Positions 32,765-43,689 of a DNA stretch of 64,000 bases are shown here, in pieces (position 1 is the first letter of the stretch; each line of letters opens with the position of its first letter). The translations under genes were made by a program, and so were the position numbers. The stretch spans positions 49,842,786 through 49,906,785 of the forward strand of contig OY755046.1 of assembly GCA_963576565.1 (NCBI GenBank). The letters run 5' to 3'. Below the pieces are notes generated by a model. It saw only the letters and a list, made by a program, of their open reading frames with translations. It had not been told where the DNA came from and did no database searches. Source of the DNA: Aspidapion aeneum (Eukaryota; Arthropoda; Insecta; Coleoptera; Brentidae).

Positions 32765-34255
32765 CACGTTGACTGCGGCACATGCCTTTGGGGGCGTTCA
32801 TTACCATAAAGCGGAGGCAAAATTCGAACGTTTTTCCTCTGGGACGAAAAGCACACTAACGTTATTTTTTGCCCGATTTTAGTGAAACAAGTAGCTATAG
32901 AAAAGATTTTTTACGCACAACTAATATATGGGGGTTATATGGGCATGCCTTCATGGGCATGTGTCGCATATAAGTAAACTTTTTATAACTGCTGTGCGGC
33001 ACATGACCCTTGAGGCATGTCTGGCACATGCCCCCAATGGCATGTGCCGCACAGTAGCAAATTATTATTTATTTTGTGCGGGACATGCCATTTTAGGTAT
33101 GAGTTGGACAAGCTGTGACTGTGTTGTTTTTAGAAGCTTGTGATGGTTTGAATACAACTCCAAGCGCTTCAGTGTAGATCTAGACTTCCGCGCGAACGTT
33201 CTTTGCAAACGATGTCTAAGAGATCGATAAAAGGTTACCAAGAAATCGTAATATTAGCTCACACATATACTATACTATAGTAGTGTGAGCTTTGGTGATC
33301 CTAATTTTTTCGATAAAAAAAAAGTTGCTCCGATTTCAAAAATTTTTATATATCTTTGCGTTTCAGATGATTTTGAAACTTTTTTGTTGCGCCGTCTGTC
33401 TGTCTAACTGTCTGTCTGTATGTCTGTCTGTATGTCTGTCTGTAACGACCAACGCGCATAACTCAAAAACTGCTTGGCCCATTTTAATGAAATTTGGTAC
33501 CTAGGCTGGGTTTTGGGCCGAGATGGTCCCATTTAAAAATGAACAAAAGCTACCGAGCACAAACCAAATAAAAGGGTGGGGGTAGATTTCAAAAATTAGA
33601 GTTTATGGGAAAATATGGCGTGTGTGACATCAAACGAAAGGTAATTGAGTCTGGAGTTCAACAAAATACATTTTAATTTATTAAAAAACAAAGGGTGGGG
33701 GTATATTTCAAAAATTAGAGTATAAGTGAAAATATGGCGTGTGTGATATCAAACGAAAGGTAATTGAGTCCGGAGTTTAACAAAATACATTATAGTTTTT
33801 GTTTTTTTAAGGGTGGGGGTAGATTTTAAAAATTTGAGTTTAAGTCAAAACATGGCTTGTGTGGTATCAAACAAAAGGTAATTTAGTCTGGAGTTGAATA
33901 AAATATATTTCAGTTTTTATTTATATTAGCTCACACGTAAACTATAACTATAGTACCTAGTGTGAGCTTAGGGGCCCATATATTGGCAGAGTATTTTTTA
34001 TCACTGTGGTGCGGCAATGGACATAGGAGGCATGTGTGGTAAAAACCAGAGATAGACCAGATCCCTGTAAAACAAATTTCGTTCATATTTCTCTCTTAAC
34101 ATTTACTTCTATTGGAGAGATGTCGCTACAGTTACTATCGGCACACATGCCGTTAGTTGCATGTGCCGCATGTAAACAATATTACCTCACATGCCTTCTG
34201 AGGCATGTGTCGCACCAAAATCGAAACTGTTAAAAACAGCCCCGCAGTCAACCTG
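32765..34255. mobile_element. piggyBac-like element with TTAA target site, interrupted
   Basis: TTAA at 32761-32764 and 34256-34259 flanks inverted ends CACGTTGACTGCGG and CCGCAGTCAACCTG. TTAA target duplication with such ends fits the piggyBac superfamily. Inside are repeated imperfect palindromes built on GCGGCACATGCC and GGCATGTGCCGC (near 32774, 32940-32970, 32993-33055, 33076, 34010-34045, 34140-34170, 34190-34215). An ATG at 33212 opens MSKRSIKGYQEIV, possibly a transposase start, which is cut by the hairpin-ended element at 33254. After removing that insert, about 750 bases remain, too short for a ~600-codon transposase, so it is an internally deleted derivative. Confidence 0.7.
33254..33991 (-). 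mobile_element. Hairpin-ended non-autonomous element, copy 2
   Basis: Reverse-oriented copy of the family at 4475-5205. The terminal hairpins are at 33256-33291 and 33928-33968 with the same AGCTCACAC/GTGTGAGCT arms; the outer end reads GGCAGAG. The CAGA/TCTG microsatellite (33397-33442), the conserved GCGCATAACTCAAAAA block and three ~123-bp tandem units are all present. Its insertion into the piggyBac-like element fixes both ends: host sequence resumes at ...CGTAATA on the left and TATTTTTTATC on the right. There is no long target duplication. Confidence 0.8.
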
Positions 34256-34259
34256 TTAA

Positions 34260-35584
34260 TTCGAAGATTGACTCACATACTGTATTGCGGCTTTCATAAT
34301 GAACCTTTTTCATGTTTATAAGACCAACTTTTGCAAACGAGTTCATTCAGAAAATATTAACAGGAAAAGGAAAAATATAGGAGTAGCAAACTAATTTGGT
34401 AAAAAATAAGATTGCCCAGAGAATATTTTTTTCCAAAAATTTTTAACCAAATGTCAGAAATTAAACATCCATTTTTCGTTTCCTTCATTTTCTCAAATTT
34501 GTGGGCCCCTTTTTATTTATCTTTATTGATTCTACTTCAAATTCTTTAAGTAACAGAAAAGAATTTATAAAAACATTTCAATTAGTTTTTAAAATATTAC
34601 GTCACAAAATAAATAGATTTAGTGACCTTAATACACATGGCATATCTTATTTTTCATCATTTGTCAATGTCACTTGGCGCCAGGGCTATCAAAACGGACG
34701 GGCCACGATCCTCCACTTTGTTGACGTCATATCCGGGGCTGATTTTTTTGTGATGGTCACGTTATCTTCCTTAATTTTTCAGAGCTGCTTCATTAGCTCA
34801 CACAAAAATTAAGTTTAAAGCAGAAGCGAATGTGACAATCACAGATGACAAAGTCAAATACATGTCAAATATAACAGTTGGCATCTGGTACATGGCGGGT
34901 AATTTGAATTCAAAATAAGAAATGCTAAATCTTGAAGATTTTAACCTTTTAATCATGTCACTTTCTTCCAAAACTTTGGTGGAATATCGGGATGGTGTCT
35001 GAGAATATTTCACTGCAATTTTGCGGAAATCTGTAGTGCCATTTTGAAAATATCATAAAAAAACGTCTGACCTCCCATAAGACCCAATGTAAAATTCAGC
35101 CCTTGGAGAACAGCTGATTTTTTCAGGGTCGTGGCCTCTATTTTTGTGTTGGCCTTACCTGTATCTCTACAAGAATTATACCATGTGGTTATTATATATT
35201 TTTTCAAAATTTTGGAACGTAATATCTCAAAATCTAATAAGTTGAATTTTATCATTCTGTTGTGGTATTTAGACTAGATGTGTATGCAGATATAAATGAT
35301 CGCGCGTCTTAATATGCGTAATTTAAGAAATATTTAAAGTCAGTGCCTAAATTTTTGTAATCTTTTCAAAATTATACTTTAAAGTTATTACATATCAAAC
35401 TTTAAAAAGCGATTTCTTATTTTGATTAATATATCCTTTGATTTTCTTTGATTCTCTCGTTTCTTTCTGATTTAAAAATATTGTATTTATCAATGCTGTG
35501 ATATAAATTTTCGGTGATATAACTAATTATTTCTTCAATAACATCTTATACACTCTTACTTGTTTTATTAGCACTATACTACAA
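34260..35584. other. No assignable gene
   Basis: Contains a TGACGTCA palindrome at 34722-34729 inside AACGGACGGGCC...GTTGACGTCATATCC, resembling 57730-57765. The 71- and 81-codon minus frames (34798-35255) overlap by four bases but resemble no family; I regard them as chance frames in an unrecognised repeat. Confidence 0.4.
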
Positions 35585-37050
35585 TCATGAATAAAATACT
35601 AAAAAAAATAATCCCGAACAACTGAAAAGAATCCATAACCAATATTCCACACAAGAAGGGCGATAGAGCAGACATAAAAAACTATCGACCTATAACAAAC
35701 ACAGTTTTCACGAAAATATTAACAGATAGAATAACAAGAAAATTTGGCTATGAAAATGCTAATACAACAAGCCAACCAACAAAACATTCCACTATATATT
35801 GAGTTTATAAACTTTGAAAACCTTTCGATAGCATTGAGCATCTTTAATTAATAGTCCAACAGAGCATAGCTACGCAGACCTAATAGCCAATATATATAGC
35901 AAAGCAAGAGGCCAATCCTCATAAGAAGAGGTGTTATACAGGGTGACAATATCCCTTAAACTATTAAACCAGGCCCTAGAAGATGTTTAAAAAAATTTGG
36001 GTTGGGAAAAAATAGGCATCAAAGTAAGTGAACAATACTTGAACCACCAGATATGGTGATGATATTGCCTTAATAATAGATAAGAAAGAAGAACTAATAA
36101 AAATACTGGGAGAACTGGATATAGCAGTTAAAAATTTAGGCTTGGGTATAAACTACACTAAAACTAAAATTATAAGAAACACAGACAAACCAAGAAAAAA
36201 TAGAACAAGAAGAGAAACATATATCGATGGCCTGACTGCAATATCCCGTATCTGAAAAAATGCAGGGAAAGCAAAAAACAGTTTATCTAACACATATAGG
36301 GTTATTAGGTATAAAAGAATATATTTGCTATATTTGTGGTTTCCCACGCATATATGTCTTATATCATTATACACCATGAAAGTAGCCAGCTCGTTTTGCC
36401 TAAATTACAAATAATCTAAAAATCATCAAAATGTTAGCTACGGGGTATTGCAGTTAGGCCATCGATTCCTGAGAGAAATTATTAAACTATAAAAAAACCA
36501 AAGAGCTGAAATCAAAAGATGAGTGAGATTGACATGAGTAGCATTCGTAAATTAGGCTACATATTAAAAAATAAAAAATGTCCTCAGTACATCAAAACGA
36601 AAGTGTATAACCAATGTATTCTTTCTGTGCTTACCTATTAATCCGAGACCTGGACAATTACAAAATCAAACATGAATAAGGTAACAAAAGCCCATAGATC
36701 AATGGAATGACTAACGTTACATGTAAAGCTAATAGATAGAAAATGGAATGAATTTATAAACAAAGGTAGGGGATGCCAGAGAAGAAGTAACAAAATCGAA
36801 ATGGTAATTTACCGGTCATAATATCAGATAGAAAGATAATCGATGGAACAAATATATTGTAAACTGGGGAACTTGGGAAAATTAAAGAATAGGGGAAGAC
36901 CCCAAATGAGATGAGCGTACGATTTGAAGAAACATGCGGCAACTAGATAGATGAAGATGGTGACAGAAAGAGAATAGTAGAAGATATTGGGGGAGGCCTA
37001 TGTCCAAAGATGGATCGAAGAAGGCTAAATATATAGATAGATAGATATCT
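35585..37050 (+). pseudogene. Second RTE-like LINE, heavily degenerate
   Basis: Plus-strand translation in shifting frames gives, in order, NYRPITNTVFTKILTDRI (35680), the B-domain-like RRGVIQGDNIS (35925), a YGDDIAL catalytic remnant (36055), GLGINYTKTKII (36140), VYNQCILPVLTYGSETW-like thumb (36605), and a C-terminal GRPMSKDG resembling the GEAYVQ-W end of RTE proteins. Coding ends near 37020 and a short GATA repeat tail (37028-37046) follows. Stops and frameshifts are frequent throughout. It is distinct from the TAG-tailed family at 12905, 21213, 38392 and 42595. Confidence 0.7.
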
Positions 37051-37100
37051 CAGAACGTGTTTTAATTAAAGCATAGACGTATTAAATATTTTTGAAATTA

Positions 37101-37406
37101 GAAAAAAAAAGGAGAAACCAAACGCTGTAATATACATTTTCTGTAATATAACCGACTACATTTCCCCTAAGATCTTATACATACTTGGTTTGTTAGTAAA
37201 TTGATCCACAAAAAGCAACGAAGACTTGAAAAATTATATTTTTAGAAATTTGAGAAAAAAAAAGGAGAAACCAAACGCTGTAATATACATTTTCTGTAAT
37301 ATAACCGACTACATTTCCCCTAAGATCTTATACATACTTGGTTTGTTAGTAAATTGATCCACAAAAAGCAACGAAGACTTGAAAAATTATATTTTTAGAA
37401 ATTTGA
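37101..37406 (+). repeat. Perfect 153-bp tandem duplication
   Basis: The unit starting at 37101 is repeated at 37254 with no difference that I can find over 153 bases, beginning with GAAAAAAAAAGGAGAAACC. It sits directly downstream of the RTE 3' end. Identity implies a very recent duplication or an assembly artefact. Confidence 0.9.
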
Positions 37407-37506
37407 GAGCAAATTTATAAAACGTGGAACGTATTTGGATAAATCCATTAAACGAAATTATTTCTTTTAAACCAACCGGAAAACAAGCACTTTACTCAAA
37501 ATATTA

Positions 37507-38222
37507 TACAGGGTCTCCCTAAAAGGTCTGTACAAAATCTTAGCACATATTCCTGAGGTCAAAATTAGTCGATTTAAAGCAACTTACCTTAGTCCGAAAA
37601 TGCTCCGTTTCAGAGATACAGGGTGTTTTTTATTTTAATTGAACCAAGTGAAACTATTTTCCCAGAAATTGAGTGATACCTTCCGTAAGTGATTAAACGA
37701 CAAAAAAAAATTAATAACTCATTTACTGACTAAATTTAATCCTTATAGGTAGCAGTAAAATCTTTTGATCCAAAATAATTTCAATATTTCGTTGCGGCAT
37801 CTAACACTAAAAACGGAAATATCTCGAAAACCGCTCACCCTAGCAGATTTTATCAAAAGTACCTTTTTTGCCTAAAAAAGTTTAGAAAATTATTTTATCA
37901 ACAAAAAAAGTTGAAAAATACACTGATGGTCATTTTAAACCATAAGATGAGCATTGCGAAGCGCCCTCTAACGGCCACAGTGAAAAAGTGTCCATATTTT
38001 TAGGTTTCGCATCCCAAAAAACCCCCGAGTACCAATTTTTAAAGTAATGCGTTGAGAAATGTTCATAAATTTTAATAAAATCGATTTTTAATTTTTAAAT
38101 TCGTCACCCTGTATCTCTGAAACGGAGCAATTTTGGACTAATGTTATTTGCAATAAATCGTTTTTTTTTACCTCAGGAATATGTGCTAAGATTTGGTACA
38201 GACCTTTTAGAGACACCCTGTA
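37507..38222. mobile_element. ~720-bp long-TIR element, copy A
   Basis: Ends TACAGGGT and ACCCTGTA are flanked by TA. The inverted repeats run about 130 bases: AAAAGGTCTGTAC, TTAGCACATATTCCTGAGGT and CTCCGTTTCAGAGATACAGGGTG are mirrored at the right end (each quoted in part). The interior is non-coding. Copy B is at 40459-41181. TA target duplications point to Tc1/mariner-type mobilisation. Confidence 0.85.
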
Positions 38223-38391
38223 TACAGAAGCTGTCACTTTACAAACAGGTCCTTATGGAAAAATTTCCGGTCTCAAGAAGGGAACGACAAAAATCCAAGA
38301 GACCAAAAAATCCATTTTAACGCTCCCCTTTTTAGTTAGGTTGGTTTTGATTTCTGTTGGCAGTTTTCAAATAATGTTTATTTTGGCTCTG

Positions 38392-39123
38392 CTTAAAGAA
38401 GACATGGAATATATGATGAGAAAGTTAACGGAAAAATACCAAAATGGGGGTTAACAGTCAACGTGGACAAGACACAGTACTTATGTATTGGAAACGAATC
38501 CAGTGAGTCAGAACTAGACAATGGACAAACAATATCTCCATGCAATGAGTATGTACACTTGGGTGTCACATTTGATAAGACAGGAACAGACTGTAAAGAA
38601 CTAGAAAAAAAAATAGTAAAAGCAAAAAAGGTAATTGGTTGTCTTAACAGTATTTTATGGAGCAGAGAGATAAAAAAGAATGTAAAATTTAACATATATA
38701 AAACAATGGTGAAAAGCATGCTGCTGTATGGAATAGAGACTTGTCGCGTAACAGTAAAATACAAAGCAAAAATGGAAAGTGTCGAAATGGATGCAATAAG
38801 AAGATCAATGAGAATATCTAGAACAGATACAAGAAATGAGATCATAAAAGAAAGAATGGGAATCGAGGGAAGCATAACGGATAACATCACTAAAAGACAA
38901 CTGATATGGTACGGCCATGTACAACGGATGAAGAACGAAAGATTACCAAAGCAGGTCCTAGAGTGGCAACCAATAGGGGGTTCTAAACTGGAATGGCAAC
39001 AGTCAATCCAAAGATCAATGAGTCAAAAAAACCTGACGGAAGATGATTGTCAGGCTCGAAGGAGGTGGAGAATAGGCGTCGGACAACGTAGAAAAACGTT
39101 CTAAACCGACATAGTAGTAGTAG
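38392..39123 (+). pseudogene. RTE-like LINE, copy 3, with 13-bp target duplication
   Basis: TATTTTGGCTCTG at 38379-38391 and 39124-39136 brackets the insertion. It encodes the C-terminal third of the family's RT protein: VNVDKTQYLC near 38460, CNEYVHLGVTFDKTG, WYGHVQRMKNERLPK, then a small deletion in the GRRKRGRPKLEW segment. It continues to GVGQRRKTF and a stop at about 39102. The 3' end is TAGTAGTAGTAG. The frame is open for 213 codons, unusually intact, but all upstream RT and endonuclease domains are missing by 5' truncation. Confidence 0.9.
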
Positions 39124-39138
39124 TATTTTGGCTCTGTG

Positions 39139-40150
39139 ACTAAACGCGCGAATCAAAACGGCGCTTTTTAAAACAGCGCGTGTTCAGAATAGCGCGTGTT
39201 CAAAATAGCGTGTATCAAAATAACGCGTATCAATGTAGCTCGTATCAAAATAGCCTGTGTTCAAAATAACGCGGATAAAAATCGCGTGTGTTTAATATGC
39301 TTAGGTATATTCACCTAAACCGCTTGAGCAATGTCAGTTAAGGTATAATTACCTAACCGTTAAACAAACCGATCGCTTGCCAAACTTAACACAAATCATA
39401 TAATTCGACTAAGGGACTTCTTTTCCGGAATCTCAGAGGGTGTGTAACCAAACTGAACCGAACCAAACTAAACCAAACCAAACCGAAACATTTTTTCGAT
39501 AAATTATTTTCTTAAATTAGCTCCTTTGTCCTTGTTTTTGGGAGTCAAAAGTGTTGTTTGGCAATTGATCGCAAACATATGCTAACTGGTCCAGAGATAC
39601 TCCCTGAGCTTTCTCCACCACAACAATTTCCCGAAGTCACAGGTTAAGATACGTTTGCCCTCAATTTACAAAGGTTAGAATAATACCGATTTTAGCATCC
39701 AAAAATCAAGACTAGAAAGCTAATTTAGGGAAATAGTTTTTCGACAAACTGTTTCGGTTTGGTTTGGTCCAGTTTAGTTGGGTTTGGTTTCGCACCCTTT
39801 AGGATCCCGGAAAAGAAGCCAGAAGAGTTTTTTTTTTGAAGAAACATGTTAGAAAGATACCCCTTAGTCGAACTATTTTGTAACAGTGATTTTTGAAACG
39901 CGCTATTTTGATACACTCCATTTTCAACCCGCGCTATTTTTGTACGCGCTATTTTAATATGCGCTATTCTTATACGCGCTGTTGTGAACACGCACCATCT
40001 TGAACCCGGCTTACTATGATACGCGCTATTTTTATACGCGCCATTCAGAACACGCGCCACTTTGATACGCGCCATTTTGATACGCGCTTTTTTATACGCG
40101 CTATTTTTAAATGCACTATTTTAATATACGCTATTTCGTTCCAGCCGTTT
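39139..40150. mobile_element. Foldback element with minisatellite arms
   Basis: The left arm (39150-39300) holds about eight units of 15-16 bases of the type TATCAAAATAGCGCG. The right arm (39895-40140) holds about sixteen inverted units of the type TACGCGCTATTTTGA. Inside these, TTCGACTAAGGG, CTTCTTTTCCGG, AGGGTG and AACCAAACC-type blocks on the left mirror GGTTTGGTT, GCACCCT, CCGGAAAAGAAG and CCCCTTAGTCGAA on the right. A single-copy centre lies at about 39510-39720. The 116-codon minus frame 39725-40075 is an artefact: 15-base units translate as repeated ARIKIA. The design resembles Drosophila FB elements. No transposase is present. Confidence 0.8.
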
Positions 40151-40164
40151 ATGCTATTAGGTTT

Positions 40165-40458
40165 GGTAATTTTATTAAAATAAATAAATAAATAAATACG
40201 TTTATTCAAATTTAGAAGTTTACAAGAATTCTTACAAATTTTTTAAGTTAAATTTAATCATTAATAATAAATAAAGATTTAAATAATTACAAATAAAATA
40301 ATCTAAAACATAAAGTTGAAATATTTAAACTAAGCCCAAAATAAGAAATAGCCAATTATAACGTACCGTATTGATTTTTTGATAGTATACCTACTTCCTT
40401 TTATGTAAGAACCCTAGAAATAACTTATGCAGTTTTACTTTGGTTTAAAAAATGTATA
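40165..40458 (-). repeat. AT-rich stretch starting with a LINE-like TAAA tail
   Basis: AAAATAAATAAATAAATAAATA at 40178-40198 followed by TTTATTCAAATTTAGAAG looks like the inverted 3' end of a jockey-type LINE. No coding part follows, so it is a short, uncertain remnant. Confidence 0.35.
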
Positions 40459-41181
40459 TACAGGTTGTCTCTAAAAGGTCTGTACAAAATCTTAGCACAT
40501 ATTCCTGAGGTCAAAATAAGTCGATTTAAAGCAACTTACCTTAGTCCGAAATTGCCCCGTTTCAGAGATACAGGGTGCTTTTTATTTTAATTGAACCAAG
40601 TGACAGTATTTTCCCAGAATATGACTGATACTTACCGAAAATGATTAAACGACAAAAAAAAAATAATAACTCATTTACTGAATAAATTTAATCCTTAAAG
40701 GTAGCAGTAAAATCTTTTGCTCCAAAATAATTCAATATTCCGTTGCGGCATCGAACAATAAAAACGGAAATATCTCGAAAACGGCTCACCCTAGCAGATT
40801 TTATCAAAAGCACCTTTTTTGCTTAAAAAAGTTCAGGAAATTATCTTATCAACAAAAAAAGTTGAAAAATACACTGAGAAAAAAGTTATGGTCATTTTAA
40901 ACAATAAGATGGCATTGTGAAGCGATCTCTAACGGCCACAGTGAGAAAGTGTTCGTATTTAGATTTCACATCCCAAAAAACTCCCAGTACTAATTTTTAA
41001 AGTAATGCATTGACAAATGTTCATAAATTTTAATAAAATCGATTTTTAATTTTTAAATTGACCACCCTGTATCTCTGAAACGGAGCAATTTTGGACTAAG
41101 GTCATTTGCATTAAATCGACTTAGTTTGTCCTCAGGAATATGTGCTAATATTTTGTACAGGCCTTTTAGAGACACCCTGTA
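40459..41181. mobile_element. ~720-bp long-TIR element, copy B
   Basis: Same structure and orientation as 37507-38222, TA-flanked, with TACAGGTTGTCTC at the left and GAGACACCCTGTA at the right. The two copies differ at scattered sites and small indels. The interior again lacks coding sequence. The 62-codon frame running out of its right end is not a gene. Confidence 0.85.
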
Positions 41182-42584
41182 TAGTTTATTTCAATAAAAA
41201 AAATGCGTACGATACAGGACGGGAAACAATTTTTACCAGTCGCGGTAGTTATACAGGTCATGCCTGCGGCTCATCCTGTAAATTGCATGGGTGGACCTGT
41301 AAAGTTAACGTTTTCGGACTAGTAACGTAAATCACATTACGAGACAAAAAAAAGAAAATTTCCAGGTCAGCTAAATTTACATGGTGAGCCAGAGATAAGG
41401 CCTATAAAACACGGGGAGACTTGTAAATTTAATTTTGGGGCGTGTATTCTACGTATTTTTTTTAAAGCTGACATAAAACACCACAAACACACTTATACTA
41501 AATATATAAAAATAACTACTTCAAATTACTAGTTTGTTATACTTGGCTGTTTTCCAAATTAGAATTAATACTTAAACTTTACATTTAAAATTATTTTGAT
41601 AGAAATGTCAAAGCTATCAACACAATTTAAAAGTTTTTTGAAAAAACCTTTCGGTAAAGTGATATTTTCAGTATTAAAAGTTGTTGATTTAAAAAAATAT
41701 CTACTAAAATTATTATTATGTTCGCAAAAAAAAATCATTAAAAAAAAATTGAACACGACCCAACCTCACCCAATTTATGTAAAAACCCAAGCTGGTCAAA
41801 ACGACCATTAGCATTTTAATGTAAAGGTTTTCATTTGGAAACATTTAATCTTAATTTTGAAGTCTTAATTAAGTAATACTTAATTTAATTATTTGGTAAA
41901 AAATTTAACTTACCAAATTTTTCTTTAAATAGTCGCGTAACTTTAAGTTTTTTATAATAACAACACTAAATTTTAAGTTACTTTTAGGAAATCACTGTGT
42001 TTAGCCAACAGTAAAATGTTTAAAAGTTGTTCAAATACTTGTATCACTGCTAAACTTTAATAACACTTAGTATAAACTACTTTTTAAAAACACTAATAAT
42101 ACTCCAATTTCTGATAAAAAAGTTTATTAAACAACTTTTATTAAAAAAGTTTTTAGACCCTCAAAAAAAACGCCTTCAGAAAAGTTTACGTAAGTCCACG
42201 GGCCACATCCCGGCGCGTAGTCAAAATCACGTTATGCGAGAATAGCGAAACGTAACCGCGTTACGTCTACGTATACAAATGCTGCTACGTAGTCGGCGGT
42301 CTAACCCAACTTACTGGCTGATCACAGCCGGCTGGATGCACACTTCAAGAGGGGAAAGTGAATTCCAGAAGGGTGGGGGCAGCTCTGGAAACGTTGAATT
42401 TAAAGGCTGTAAGAGTAGCTTCTTTCTGACCTGATAATTTTTTGTGTGTAAATTAAATAAAAATGGATTCAATGGAAGTATTTATTTAGATTGATTAAAC
42501 CAAACGTTTAGTTGAATCAAGGTTATCATATAATTGTGTTAAGCCTTTGAAATTAAGGCAAACTAATTTTTGTTTAATATAAGT
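41182..42584. other. No gene seen
   Basis: 41590-41811 carries opposing frames of 63-71 codons in A/T-run sequence, not credible. 42190-42310 is GC-richer with several ACGTA motifs but no recognisable function. Confidence 0.45.
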
Positions 42585-42594
42585 TAAAACTAGT

Positions 42595-43679
42595 AGAATT
42601 AGTAGAGAAACTATGGACAGTGTTAGAGCAAACTAATATAAATCATACATACATAAAAGCGATAAAAGAACTATACAAAGGATCAAAATCTAAAATTAAA
42701 CTTGGACATCGACTTTCAAAAAAACTCTTGGTAACGAAAGGCTTAAGACAGGGATGTTGTACCTCTCCAACTCTTTTTAAAATATATATCGCAGTACCTC
42801 TATAAAACTGGAAATTTAAAGTACACGGCATGGGAATACAACTTAGTGACCGATTCACCATTTATATACTAAAGTTTCCTGACGACCATGTAATTGTAGC
42901 TAATGATAAAGAAGACATGCAGTATATGTTGAGAACGTTTACGGAAGAAAACCAAAAGTGCTGGTTAACAGTGAACGTGGACAAGACACAGTACTTATGT
43001 ATTAGAATAGAATCAAGTGAGTTAGAACTAGACAATAGACACTCAAAATCTCCATGCAATGAGTATGTATACTTTGGTGTCACATTTGATAAAACAGCAA
43101 TAGTGTGAAGAACTGGAAAAAATAATAGTAAAAGCAAAAAAGTTATGATATCTTAACAAGATTTTATGATGATTTTATGGAGCAGAAAGATAAATTTAAC
43201 ATATATGAAACAATGGTAAAAAGCAGCAGTATGGAATAGAGGCTTATCGCGTAACAGAAAAATACAAAACAAAAATGAAAAGTGTCGAAATGGATGCATT
43301 AAGAAAATTAATGGCAATATTTAGAATAGGATCATATAAGAAATGAGATCATAAAAGAAAGAATGGAAATCGAGGGAAGCATAACGGATCACATCACTCA
43401 AAGATAACTGATATGGTACGGCCATGTGCAACGGATGGACGACGAAAGACTACCAAAGCAGCTAGAATGGCAACCAATAGGGCGCAGAAAAAGAGTGCGT
43501 CCTAAATTAGAATGACAACAGTCAATCCAAAGATCAATCAGTCAAAAAAACCTGAAAGAATATGATTGTCACGATCGAACAAGGTGGAGAATAGGCGTCG
43601 GACAACGTAGAAAAATGTTCTAAACCATTGAGTTGTATAAGACCCTAGAAGTCAATGTTCTAAACCGACATAGTAGTAG
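42595..43679 (+). pseudogene. RTE-like LINE, copy 4, with 10-bp target duplication
   Basis: TAAAACTAGT at 42585-42594 and 43680-43689 flanks the insertion. Coding pieces in order: LEQTNINHTYIKAIKELYKG, GLRQGCCTSPTLFKIYI (RT domain B), FPDDHVIVAND where the catalytic FADD has become FPDD (42880), VNVDKTQYLC, then a degraded C-terminus with frameshifts. Near the end TGTTCTAAACC occurs twice around a 24-base insert (43615-43660) before the TAGTAGTAG tail. Multiple frame changes and the altered catalytic motif show it is inactive. Confidence 0.85.
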
Positions 43680-43689
43680 TAAAACTAGT

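Noticed and set aside
34798..35255. Two overlapping minus-strand frames as a small operon-like pair
   Set aside because: Overlap by ATGA looks bacterial, but the sequence is arthropod repeat DNA, both peptides are AT-driven and match nothing known.
39725..40075. 116-codon basic protein with ARIKIA repeats
   Set aside because: It is the 15-base minisatellite arm of the foldback read through; unit length divisible by three keeps the frame open.
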